64,000 bases of DNA, taken from positions 33,236,263 to 33,300,262 of the forward strand of contig NC_134526.1 in NCBI RefSeq assembly GCF_027942865.1, read 5' to 3'. The DNA comes from Odontesthes bonariensis (Eukaryota; Chordata; Actinopteri; Atheriniformes; Atherinopsidae). The notes beneath the pieces were generated by a model that made no database searches, had not been told where the DNA came from, and saw nothing but the letters and a program-made list of their open reading frames with translations. The position numbers and the translations under genes are program-made. Positions 55,257-64,000 of the stretch are shown here, in pieces (positions within the stretch are counted from its first letter, which is position 1; each line of letters begins with the position of its first letter).

Positions 55257-55830
55257 AGAGGGTCTTGTAAGCTGTTCTTTGTCTGGTCCCTCATCTAGGA
55301 TCTGTTTGCCATGGGTGACCCTACCAGGGTCTTAAAGCCCCGGACAACATAGCTCCCAGACTCATTGGGGCACGCAAAGCCCCCCACCACGGTAAGGTGA
55401 CAGCTCATGGGGGTATCCAGTTCAATCCATTGTAATCATAATCCAATGAAATCCAATTCATTCATATAGAGCCATTTCAAAAACAATTTCCTAGCTAAGG
55501 AAACCAACAGATTGCGCTGAAACTCGTCTTCAGTCCAATCTCCCGTCCTGAGCGTGCCTGAGGCGACTGTGGAGAGAAACGACTCCCTTTGAACAGGAAG
55601 AAACCTCTGGCAGAACCAGACTCAGGAAGGGTGGCCATCCGCCTCCACCAGCTGGGGTTTGAGAGGACAGAAAAGAGGGGACAACAAACACTGTAACACC
55701 ATTCAGAGGATATCTGTTGGAACAGGGAAACACGAGTTAATGACCACAATAATGTCACATATACATAAAGAGAGTAAAGTGAGAAGGTGTGACAGATGAG
55801 GCCCCCCCAGCAGTCTGGGCCTATAGCAGC

Positions 55831-57343
55831 TTAACTATGGGATGTTTCAGGGTCACTCACCCTCACTGTAGAACTAGAAGCCAAGGAAATACCATCTAGA
55901 GTAACTATATAGCTAGACAATTTCTCCCTGAAGCGCTCAGGTCCAAAGATAACGACTTCAGTTTTGTCTGAATTTAGAAGCAGACAGTTCTGAGTCATCC
56001 AGGTCTTTATGTCTTTAAGACATGCTTGTAGTCTGACCGACCTATTGGGTTCATCTGGTTTCATATATAAGTACAACTGGGTATCATCAGCATAGCAATG
56101 GAACTTTATGGCATGCTGTCTAATAATGTTACCTAATGGAAGCATGTATAAAGTGAAAAGAATCGGTCCAAGCACAGAACCCTGAGGAACTCCATGACTT
56201 ACTCTGGTGTGTGAGGAAGATTCTTCATTTACAAGAACAAACTGAAATCTATCAGATAAATATGACTTAAACCAGCCTAATGCAGTTCCTTTAATCCCAA
56301 TAACATGTTCAAGTCTCTGTAATACGATACTGTGATCGACCGTATCAAATGCAGCACTGAGATCCAACAGGACAAGCACAGACACAAGTCCGCTATCAGA
56401 GGCTAAGAGGAGATCATTGGTAACTTTCAGCAGTGCAGTTTCTGTGCTATGATGCACTCTGAATCCTGACTGACACTCTTCAAACAGATTATTTCTGTGG
56501 AAATGATCACAAAGCTGAGCTGCAACTATTTTTTTTAGAACTTTAGACAGCCGTGGCCTAGTGGTTAGGGAGGTGGACTTAAGATCAGAAGGTTGCAAGT
56601 TCAAATCCCGCCATTACCTCTCCCTACACCTCTATCCATGGCTGAAGTGCCCTTGAGCAAGGCACCTAACCCCACATTGCTCCAGGGGCTGTAACCAATA
56701 CCCTGTATCTAAATAGCTGTAAGTCGCTTTGGATAAAAAGCGTCAGCTAAGTGTAATGTAATGTAATGTAGACATAAAAGGGAGATTGGATATAGGTCTA
56801 TAATTAGCTAACAGTTCTGAATCAAGAGTAGGTTTTTTTAAGTAAAGGTTTAATTACAGCAACCTTAAAAGTCTGAGGTACATATCCTGTCAACAAAGAC
56901 AGATTGATCAAATCCAATATGGAAGTGTCAATTAATGGGAAAACCTCCTTGAACAGTCTGGTTGGGATTGGGTCTAAAACACAAGTTGATGGTTTAGAAG
57001 AGACTATTGCTGTTGTTAGCTCAGAGAGATCAACTGGGCAGAAGCCGTCTGAATACAAATCAGGTTCTAAAGATACTTCTAAAGCTGCTGTACTTGATGA
57101 TACATCACTGATAATAGTGGGAAGGACTCCATCAATCTTCTCTCTGATAGAAACAATTTTATTAATAAAGAAGCTCATGAAATCATCACTGCTGAGAGTT
57201 AAAGGAATAACTGGCTCAGCAGAGCTCGGACTCTTAGTCAGACTGGCTACAGTGCTGAAAAGAAACCTGGGATTATTCTTATTCTCTTCTATCAATGATG
57301 AATAATAAGCAGTTCTAGCTTTACGAAGGGCTTTCTTATACAT
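55831..57343 (-). pseudogene. L2 copy D ORF2, broken
   Basis: The linker part (56822-57343) has NNPRFLFSTVASLTKSPSSA and LDPIPTRLFKEVFPLIDTS. The RT part (55831-56604) has [30 protein letters not shown] and [16 protein letters not shown], and ends prematurely at a deletion. The tRNA-derived SINE at 56549-56768 interrupts it between LSKVLKK and upstream sequence. Confidence 0.8.
56549..56768 (+). mobile_element. tRNA-derived SINE
   Basis: The head has RNA polymerase III promoter boxes: an A-box region in GTGGCCTAGTGGTTAGGGAG and a B box in GGTTGCAAGTTCAAATCC. The body has CCTTGAGCAAGGCACCTAAC, and the tail is AAGTCGCTTTGGATAAAAAG followed by AATGT repeats, similar to L2 tails. TAGAC at both sides (56544-56548, 56769-56773) is a short target duplication within L2 copy D. 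Confidence 0.85.
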
Positions 57344-57427
57344 TATTAAACTATCTTTCCAGACTAACTGAGACTCTTCTAAATGAGAGGAAAGCCACTG
57401 TCTCTCCAGCTTTCTTGCAGCCTGCTA

Positions 57428-59894
57428 TCACCATTTGAATGATAGCTTTTTAAAGGAAATGTTATTGTTGCAGTAGAAGTTATTAAGGAGAAATAAAAGT
57501 AGAATTAAACAAAAGTATATTTCATAGAAATGAGAGAGAGAGAGACATGGTTAAATCTCCAGAGATCGGAATGAATAAATCACTTGCAGCTTGGACACAA
57601 CTGAGCTGATTATGTCATAGGCAGTGTAGCCAGGTAACACAGATGCACAGCACGGACTGCATTACACCATCTAATGTTAGTAAGCTGTGCAATCACTCCT
57701 CTTTTGTGTTTACCCCTCGGTCTGCACTCTCTGTCTGCTCGTGTACTTAACTATAGAGGTGTTAGTCTGTTCTATGCTCCTGCGGCATATAACACATGAA
57801 AACACATTATGCTGCATTATAGATATTTCTGCCTTCTTCATCTTTATCAGCTCTTCATACTAATCCATTTTATTAGCCAGTGATCTCACATTCCCTGAGC
57901 TGATCGAGGGAAGAAAACTTCCTCCTCTTCTCTGATTTGTCCCTGTCCTCCTCATCTTGTCTGGATTTTCGGTCTAATTCAATACTTGTGCTTTGGAAAA
58001 ACTATCGACTGTTCAGACATGTAAACAACCGTGTTGGTATGATAACTCATTCAAACCAATGTTTAATAGTGTCAGAATGACCAGCAGAAATCCAACAGCA
58101 CAGCATAACATCCAAACCAGTGTAGAAAAAGGTTTTAAAGATCAGTGTTTTCACCAAAAAAAAGTTTTTTAGGAAGCCAAAACGCCCTTCCCCTCCCTTC
58201 CTTCATCGAATCGAAATTGTATGATGCCCATTGAGTCTTAGAAAAGGGCACATCAGCTATAATCAAACCCCTGTAGTCAACTTGAAAGAGGCTATTTGCA
58301 ACTTATTTGCAACCCTTATGCCCTTGTCAAATGCCAGCACGTTTTTTGTTACAAATGTTATGAAAAATGGCAAATATTTTGGTATGTGCCTTTTATGGCC
58401 AGTGACACTTAGTTTCTCACTCACTGCTGCTACCAGCTGCTGGATCAGGGGTTCACTTAGTTTCTCACTCACTGTTGCTACCAACTGCTGGACCAGGGGT
58501 TCACTTAGGTTCTCACACCCTGCTGCTACCAGCTGCTGGATGGGTTCACTTTGTTTCTCACACCCTGCTGCTGTGTTTTGTCTCAGTCTTTGTCCAATGA
58601 ATAACGACACAGTGTGACATGTGACGTGTTGTTGCTCAGCAGATTGACCATTTCATTTTGCTCTAATAGGTTAAACATTGAATTAAAATGATGTCATTTC
58701 TGTAAGTCCATAAGAGTTTTTCTTTTGTCTTGAAAATAGTCCAGAAAAAATGAAAGGCTGGTGTTAGGGTAGAGAAAGGCTTTCTCTCAGGTAGATATTC
58801 AGGCACCCTGTTTTCCAAACTCATGAATATTCCAGCCGGGCTGCAGGGCCTGAAGCCTGATTGAGGTTTCTTTTGCTTAGCCTCTGGGCCTCCATGACAG
58901 AAGGGTTTTTGTTGGTGCCTGGAGCGTTCACTTAATTAATTCAGCATTTCACAAGGCTTTCCATCTGAGTTGGTAACTGTTTTACTCCACTTACCAGCAT
59001 GATTTAGATTTAGGTTACATTCATAGAAACATAGGATTATAAGGATATTAACATTTGTTATTTTGATTTAAAATCACAGTGCTAATGTGCATAAATGTTT
59101 CGAGGTTAAGGGTTAGAGAATTTTCAGGCATGTCTCACACATCTCACCCCCTCCAAGGATTTATTTATTGGATGAAAAGAAAGCACAAGAGGCTTTCTGA
59201 CTTTATGTCATGAGAGACGAGCATTCCATTTTTTACAGAAACAGTGGTGCCATTTGAGATGCTGCAAAGATCAATTCACATGAAAACAGGAACGTTGATA
59301 ATGAAGTGTTTTTTGTCTGCATGTGCTGCTACAGGACAGATTTTATATCAGTGTTTCTTCTCTTACTTGCCCGTGTTGATGAAATTCTGTGTATTTTGAT
59401 GATATTTCAAGTTCAAGTTGTTTTATTTGTCGTGTGTACACGTGTTGCAGGACCAAGAGAGTACAGTACAAACATCACTGTGCAGTACACACAATGCAGT
59501 AGTACCCACTGGTAACACAGCAACATATGATAGAATATAAACAATAATAATAATAATAATAGGACTAAAAACACAGAAACATTTATGATTGTGCATCCAG
59601 CTGGATATTAATGACCTGAAAGAATTCAGAAATAAACAGTAAATCCAAGACAGCATTATGTTCCTTAATTATTCTGTGAAACCAAGTTATAGAGAGCACT
59701 GCTCAGAATGACGACATGATGGAACCTCAAACAGGAGGGGAACTATTGTGATACCTCACTGCCCTCTGCTGGTTAGAGGTGCACGCCCCTTATGTAAGTC
59801 GGCTCCAGCAGTTTATGTAAGGATAACAATGAGAACAATAAAAAGTGTTCAAATTCAAACGTTTAATGTTCAATACAAAAGAGAAAACGCATCA
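57428..59894 (+). other. ABAT intron sequence with minor repeats
   Basis: No exon seen. It contains a GA run at 57532-57544, a 48-bp repeat at 58406-58575, and a TAA microsatellite at 59545-59561. Sequence at 59405-59560 (TTTATTTGTCGTGTGTACAC) resembles a retroelement 3' end. Confidence 0.45.
58406..58575 (+). repeat. 48-bp tandem repeat, about 3.5 copies
   Basis: Copies start at 58406, 58454, 58502 and 58547, the unit opening CACTTAGTTTCTCACTCACT. The third copy is 45 bases long. A 16-residue period is open in frame, a by-product. Confidence 0.9.
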
Positions 59895-60400
59895 GATGTA
59901 AAACTGAAAAATTTCTTGAAAATATGAGCTCATCTTGAAATCAATGCCAGGAACACATCTCAAAACAATTGGGACAGGTCCATGTTTCCCACTGTGCAGC
60001 ACCCCCTCTTCCTTTAACAACACCTGTGAACATCTGGAGCTGAGGAGGCCAGCTGCTGGACCTTGGGGAGAGGAATGTTGTCCCATTCCTGTCTGATAGA
60101 GGATTCCAGCTGTTCAGCAGTCCTGGCTCTTTTTTCAGTTGGTGAAAGGTTTGAAGTGCAGACAGGCCAGTCCAGCACCCCAACTCTTCTACCAAGAAGC
60201 CATGCTGTGGGAATCGCATCCCTGAAGAAGATGTATACAGGATGGGAGAAGATGTTGCCCTGAAATCTGTATATACCTGTCAGCATTGATGGAGCATTTC
60301 CAGATGTGCAGGTTTCTAGTTCCATGGGCACTAATGCACCCCCCCATACCCCATACCAGGGTATGAACTGAGAGCTGATAACAAACACGATGCTCCCTCT
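59895..60400 (-). mobile_element. Tc1/mariner transposon fragment
   Basis: The minus strand encodes, in drifting frames, GNAPSMLTGIYRFQGNIF, VGVLDWPVCTSNLSPTEK and EQLESSIRQEWDNIPLPKVQ, the DDE-domain C-terminal half of a fish Tc1-like transposase. The catalytic DLSPIE-type block is changed to NLSPTE. Only this end and the adjoining non-coding end region with CAATTGTTTTGAGATGTGTT survive. Confidence 0.75.
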
Positions 60401-60571
60401 CGAGTTTCTTGTCCTCTTGTCTTATTAAACACCTGTTTCCTGGACTGTTGATTCCCTGCTCGCTCCTATTTGATCTCAGGTGGGAGGTTTAAAGAGAGGA
60501 AGCAACAAAAAGATTTCTGAGATGATAGTGTGTGTGGTGTATGTAAAATCCTTTTTATTCTGGTTTTTCAG

Positions 60572-60621
60572 GCTACAACCACCCTACTCTCCTGAAGTTG
60601 ATGACCAATCCCAACAACCTG
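60572..60621 (+). CDS. abat: ABAT coding exon 5
   Basis: The acceptor TTCTGGTTTTTCAG precedes 60572 and the donor CTG then GTGGGT follows 60621. With the split codon it reads GYNHPTLLKLMTNPNNL, against GYSHPALLKL in human ABAT. Residues 106-122, ending in phase 0. L2 copy E begins about 47 bases downstream. Confidence 0.92.
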
Positions 60622-61103
60622 GTGGGTCCCTTCCTCACAGAACACCAGTTGCACTGAATCACAGTGTGCATTCAATTCAATTTCAATTCATTTTTATTTA
60701 TATAGCGCCAAATACAACAAATGTCATCTCAAGGCACTTAGATAATAAAGTCCAATTCAAGCCAATTGGAATTCAATTGATTGTAATCATAATTATAAAA
60801 TAATCAAATTCATTCATATAGAGCCAATTCAAAAACAATTTCCTAGCTAAGGAAACCAACAGATTGCACTGAAACTTTATCTCCGGTGGGGTAGGGTCAC
60901 CCACGGGGGGGGGGGCCTGGCGGCACTGTAACACCATTCAAAGGATACCTGTTGGAACAGGGAAACACGAGTTAATGACCACAATAATGTCACATATACA
61001 TAAAGAGAGTAAAGTGAGGAAAGGTGTGACAGATGAGGCCCCCCAGCAGTCTAGGCCTATAGCAGCTTAACTATGGGATGTTTCAGGATCACCTGAGCCA
61101 TCC

Positions 61104-62309
61104 CTAACTATAAGCTTTATCAGAAAGGAAAGTTTTAAGCCTGGTCTTAAAAGTGGAAAGGGTGTCTGCTTCCCGGACATTTACTGGCAGCTTATTCCAC
61201 AATAGAGGGGCCTGATAACTGAAGGCTCTGCCTCCCATTCTACTTTTAGAAACTCTGGGAACCTCAAGTAAACCTGCAGTTTGGGAACGAAGTGCTCTGT
61301 TAGGAAAATATCTTACAATGAGATCTTTAAGATATGATGGAGCTCGGTCATTAAGAGCTTTATATGTGAGGAGAAGAATCTTAAATTCTATTCTGAATTT
61401 AACAGGGAGCCAATGAAGAGAAGCTAAAACTGGAGAAATATGATCTCTGCTGTTAGTTCTCATCAGAACTCTGGCTGCAGCATTTTGGATCAGCTGGAGG
61501 CTTTTCAGAGAATATGTGGGACAGCCCAATAATAAAGAATTACAGTAGTCCAATCCTGAAGTAACAAATGCATGGAGCAGTTTTTCTGCATCACTCTGAG
61601 ACAAGATGTTCCTGATTTTAACAATATTACGAAGATGAAAGAAGGCAGTCCTAGAAACCTGTTTTATATGCGAGTCAAATGATAAATTCTGGTCAAAAAT
61701 AACTCCAAGGTTCCTCACTGTAGAACTAGAAGCCAAGGAAATACCATCTAGAGTAACTATATAGCTAGACAATTTCTCCCTGAAACGCTCAGGTCCAAAG
61801 ATAACGACTTCAGTTTTGTCTGAATTTAGAAGCAGACAGTTCTGAGTCATCCAGGTCTTTATGTCTTTAAGACATGCTTGTAGTCTGACCAACCTATTGG
61901 GTTCATCTGGTTTTATAGATAAGTACAGCTGAGTATCATCAGCATAGCAATGGAAATTTATGCCATGCTGTCTAATAATGTTACCTAATGGAAGCATGTA
62001 TAAAGTGAAAAGAATCGGTCCAAGCACAGAACCCTGGGGAACTCCATGACTTACTCTGGTGTGTGAGGAAGATTCTTCATTTACAAGAACAAACTGAAAT
62101 CTATCAGATAAATATGACTTAAACCAGCCTAATGCAGTTCCTTTAATCCCAATAACATGTTCAAGTCTGTGTAATAAGATACTGTGATCGACCGTATCAA
62201 ATGCAGCACTGAGATCCAACAGGACAAGCACAGACACAAGTCCGCTATCAGAGGCTAAGAGGAGATCATTGGTAACTTTCAGCAGTGCAGTTTCTGTGCT
62301 ATGATGCAC
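61104..62309 (-). pseudogene. L2 copy E reverse transcriptase
   Basis: 401 uninterrupted residues: motif [14 protein letters not shown] (31-43), motif [11 protein letters not shown] (89-98), catalytic YADD (122-125), thumb [20 protein letters not shown], and complete C-terminus [20 protein letters not shown]. The N-terminal RT part is removed by the deletion near 62383, so the enzyme could not be made whole. It gives the best local reference for the other copies. Confidence 0.85.
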
Positions 62310-62358
62310 TCTGAATCCTGACTGAAACTCTTCAAACAGATTATTTCTGTGGAAATGA

Positions 62359-63618
62359 TCACAAAGCTGAGCTGCAACTATTTAATGGGGAAACCTCCTT
62401 GAACAGTCTGGTTGGGATTGGGTCTAAAACACAAGTTGATGGTTTAGAAGAGACTATTGCTGTCGTTAGTTCAGAGAGATCAACTGGACAGAAGCCGTCT
62501 AAATACAAATCAGGTTCTAAAGATACTTCTAAAGCTGCTGTACTTGATGATACATCACTGATAATAGTGGGAAGGACTCCATCAATCTTCTCTCTGATAG
62601 AAACAATTTTATTAATAAAGAAGCTCATGAAATCATCACTGCTGAGAGTTAAAGGAATAACTGGCTCAGCAGAGCTCGGACTCTTAGTCAGACTGGCTAC
62701 AGTGCTGAAAAGAAACCTGGGATTATTCTTATTCTCTTCTATCAATGATGAATAATAAGCAGTTCTAGCTTCACGAAGGGCTTTCTTATACATTGTTAAA
62801 CTATCTTTCCAGACTAACTGAGACTCTTCTAAATTAGAGGAACGCCACTGTCTCTCCAGCTTTCTTGCAGTCTGCTTTAAAGCACGCAGCTGTGAATTAT
62901 ACCAAGGAGCCAACCTCTTCTGACTGATTACCTTCCTTTTCAGAGGGGCAACATTGTCCAGTGCTGTACGCATTGAAACTATAGTGCTGTCAACAAGAGA
63001 GTCAAGTGCTGCTGGAGTAAAGTTTAGGTAGTCGTCCTCTGTCATATCTGCACATGGCAGTGAAGAAAAGGATGATGGAATTAATTCTTTAAATCTGGTT
63101 ACAGCATCCTCTGATAGACACCTTCTATACGTAAATTTCTTCTCAGAAACTGTATAGTCAAGTAATGTAAACTCAAAGGTTATCAGAAAATGGTCAGATA
63201 AGACAGGGTTATGAGGGAACACTGTTAACTGTTCACTCTCAATGCCATAAGTCAGCACAAGATCAAGGGTGTGATTAAGGCAGTGAGTCGGTCTGTGAAC
63301 ACTCTGAGAAAATCCAATAGAGTCCAATATAGAATTAAAGTTCATATTCAGGCTGTCATTTTCAACATCTACATGAATATTAAAGTCACCCACTACAATG
63401 ACTTTATCTGTACTCAGCACTAACTGGGATAAAAACTCTGAGAATTCAGACAGAAACTCAGAATAAGGGCCAGGTGGACGATACACAACAACAAACACAA
63501 GAGGTTTCTGGGATTTCCACTTTGCGTGGGAAAAACTGAGAATCAGAGATTCAAAAGAGCTCAAACTAATCTTGGGTCTGGGACTGATTAGTAACCCTGA
63601 TCTGAAAATAGCTGCCAC
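62359..63618 (-). pseudogene. L2 copy E endonuclease and linker
   Basis: 419 residues: endonuclease blocks VFVVVYRPPGPYSEFLSEFS, KVIVVGDFNIHVDVEND, HCLNHTLDLVLTYGIE and FPHNPVLSDHFLITFEF, then the linker ending LDPIPTRLFKEVSPL. The frame is cut by the same deletion that truncates the RT. The catalytic GDFN and SDH blocks are intact. The N-terminal [10 protein letters not shown] block is upstream at 63689-63928 in a separate frame. Confidence 0.85.
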
Positions 63619-63968
63619 TCCTCCTCCTCTGCCTGTGGTTCCAGGAACGTGAACATTTAAACAGTCAGAGGGAGTTGATTCATTAATGCTAACATGATGC
63701 TAACATGATGCTAACATGATCCTCCTGCTGCAGCCAGGTTTCTGTGAGACTAAATATATCAATATGATGATCACACATCAACTCATTCACTAACAGAGAC
63801 TTGGAAAGGAGAGATCTGATATTCAGCAAACCACATTTAATAGTTTGATGTTTTTGTTCAGTTAAAGTTTTTGTTTTAATTTTTTTTTGCACAAGAGGAT
63901 TTGCTCCTTTTGCATGAGTCCAGTGCAAACCTTCTGAACTGATGGTATGTGTGTTCGTCTTTCCTCAG

Positions 63969-64000
63969 AGTGCATTTGTGAACCGCCCTGCCCTGGGAAT
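63969..64000 (+). CDS. abat: ABAT coding exon 6, partial
   Basis: The acceptor GTCTTTCCTCAG precedes 63969. The exon reads SAFVNRPALG and is cut by the end of the window, against MFVNRPALG in human ABAT. It is in phase 0 with exon 5. The PLP-binding lysine and the rest of the catalytic domain lie beyond the window. Confidence 0.93.

Larger units (their letters stand above)
51315..55419 (-). mobile_element. Rex3 (RTE-clade) retrotransposon, near full length
   Basis: The 3' tail is an ATCC/GGAT tandem repeat with a very short UTR, as described for Rex3. The encoded endonuclease and RT are the fish Rex3 type. The order on the minus strand is GC-rich 5' leader (55000-55260), endonuclease (54042-54950), linker (53697-54030) and RT (51322-53850). 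Flanked by an 11-bp target duplication inside L2 copy D. Several frameshifts, and a 729-bp DNA transposon in the RT C-terminus, make it inactive. Confidence 0.85.
51214..57427 (-). mobile_element. L2 copy D carrying Rex3 and SINE insertions
   Basis: Minus-strand L2 of the A/C/E subfamily in the ABAT intron. The tail and distal 3' UTR lie at 51214-51314, the remaining 3' UTR at 55420-55830, the RT at 55831-56548, more RT at 56769-56880 and linker to 57427, where the element is 5'-truncated. Rex3 (51315-55419) splits the UTR and a SINE (56549-56768) splits the RT. The RT C-terminus after the thumb is deleted near 55850. Confidence 0.85.
60668..63930 (-). mobile_element. L2 copy E, fills an ABAT intron
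   Basis: Antisense to ABAT. The tail and 3' UTR lie at 60668-61103, the RT at 61104-62309, and the linker and endonuclease at 62359-63618, with the 5' end cut at about 63930 ([20 protein letters not shown] near 63780-63850). A deletion of about 190 bases near 62383 breaks ORF2, and part of the 3' UTR near 60880-60925 is replaced by foreign sequence. Best-preserved copy of the subfamily in the window. Confidence 0.88.

Noticed and set aside
56549..56640. tRNA gene
   Set aside because: The A and B boxes belong to a SINE: the body continues with a SINE central part and an L2-like tail, bounded by a target duplication, and no proper tRNA fold or anticodon arm is evident.

Overview
This window is genomic DNA of a ray-finned (teleost) fish, probably a percomorph. 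The evidence is spliced GT-AG exons of a vertebrate gene, fish-typical retroelements (Rex1, Rex3, L2-type LINEs, a DIRS element), and fish-type DNA transposons (Harbinger, ISL2EU, hAT, Tc1). The host gene is ABAT, mitochondrial 4-aminobutyrate (GABA) aminotransferase, on the + strand. Its start-codon exon is at 33432-33501. Further exons lie at 48245-48342, 48433-48462, 50693-50810 and 60572-60621, and a partial exon runs off the window at 63969-64000. Every exon joins in phase and together they give about the first 132 residues. A CpG-rich stretch near 15.7-16.3 kb with a strong splice donor may hold an untranslated first exon.

Layout: 1-5.1 kb is an antisense L2 LINE (ORF1 esterase plus ORF2 endonuclease/RT) fused to the 5' part of a hAT transposon with a TTF-type zinc finger. 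From 5.4 to 9.0 kb a second L2 subfamily is split by a Rex1 insertion. From 9.35 to 14.1 kb lies a nearly complete Harbinger transposon with a two-exon transposase, a convergent Myb-like gene and a large perfect palindrome between them. 15.7-17.4 kb is the possible promoter region and a 1 kb GGTGCA-type array. 17.7-18.8 kb is a hAT remnant.

From 21.4 to 30.0 kb is a deep transposon nest. A broken ISL2EU-type transposase gene is interrupted by a second ISL2EU-like element (23207-24293) and then by an L2 copy. That L2 is itself interrupted by a DIRS element with inverted terminal repeats inside a further unknown repeat. 30.0-33.3 kb holds short tandem arrays and an L2-like 3' fragment.

The intron after the ABAT start exon contains an 11 kb minisatellite (35611-46686, 56-bp unit, about 198 copies) with higher-order structure. 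The intron after 50810 holds an L2 carrying a Rex3, which itself carries a 729-bp MITE; the same L2 also carries a tRNA-derived SINE. The intron between 60621 and 63969 is almost entirely one L2 copy.

The only host gene I can support is ABAT. Nearly all other coding potential belongs to mobile elements, mostly decayed. No bacterial-type operons, CRISPR arrays or riboswitches are present. Repeat family names rest on recognised protein motifs and end structure, not on database searches.
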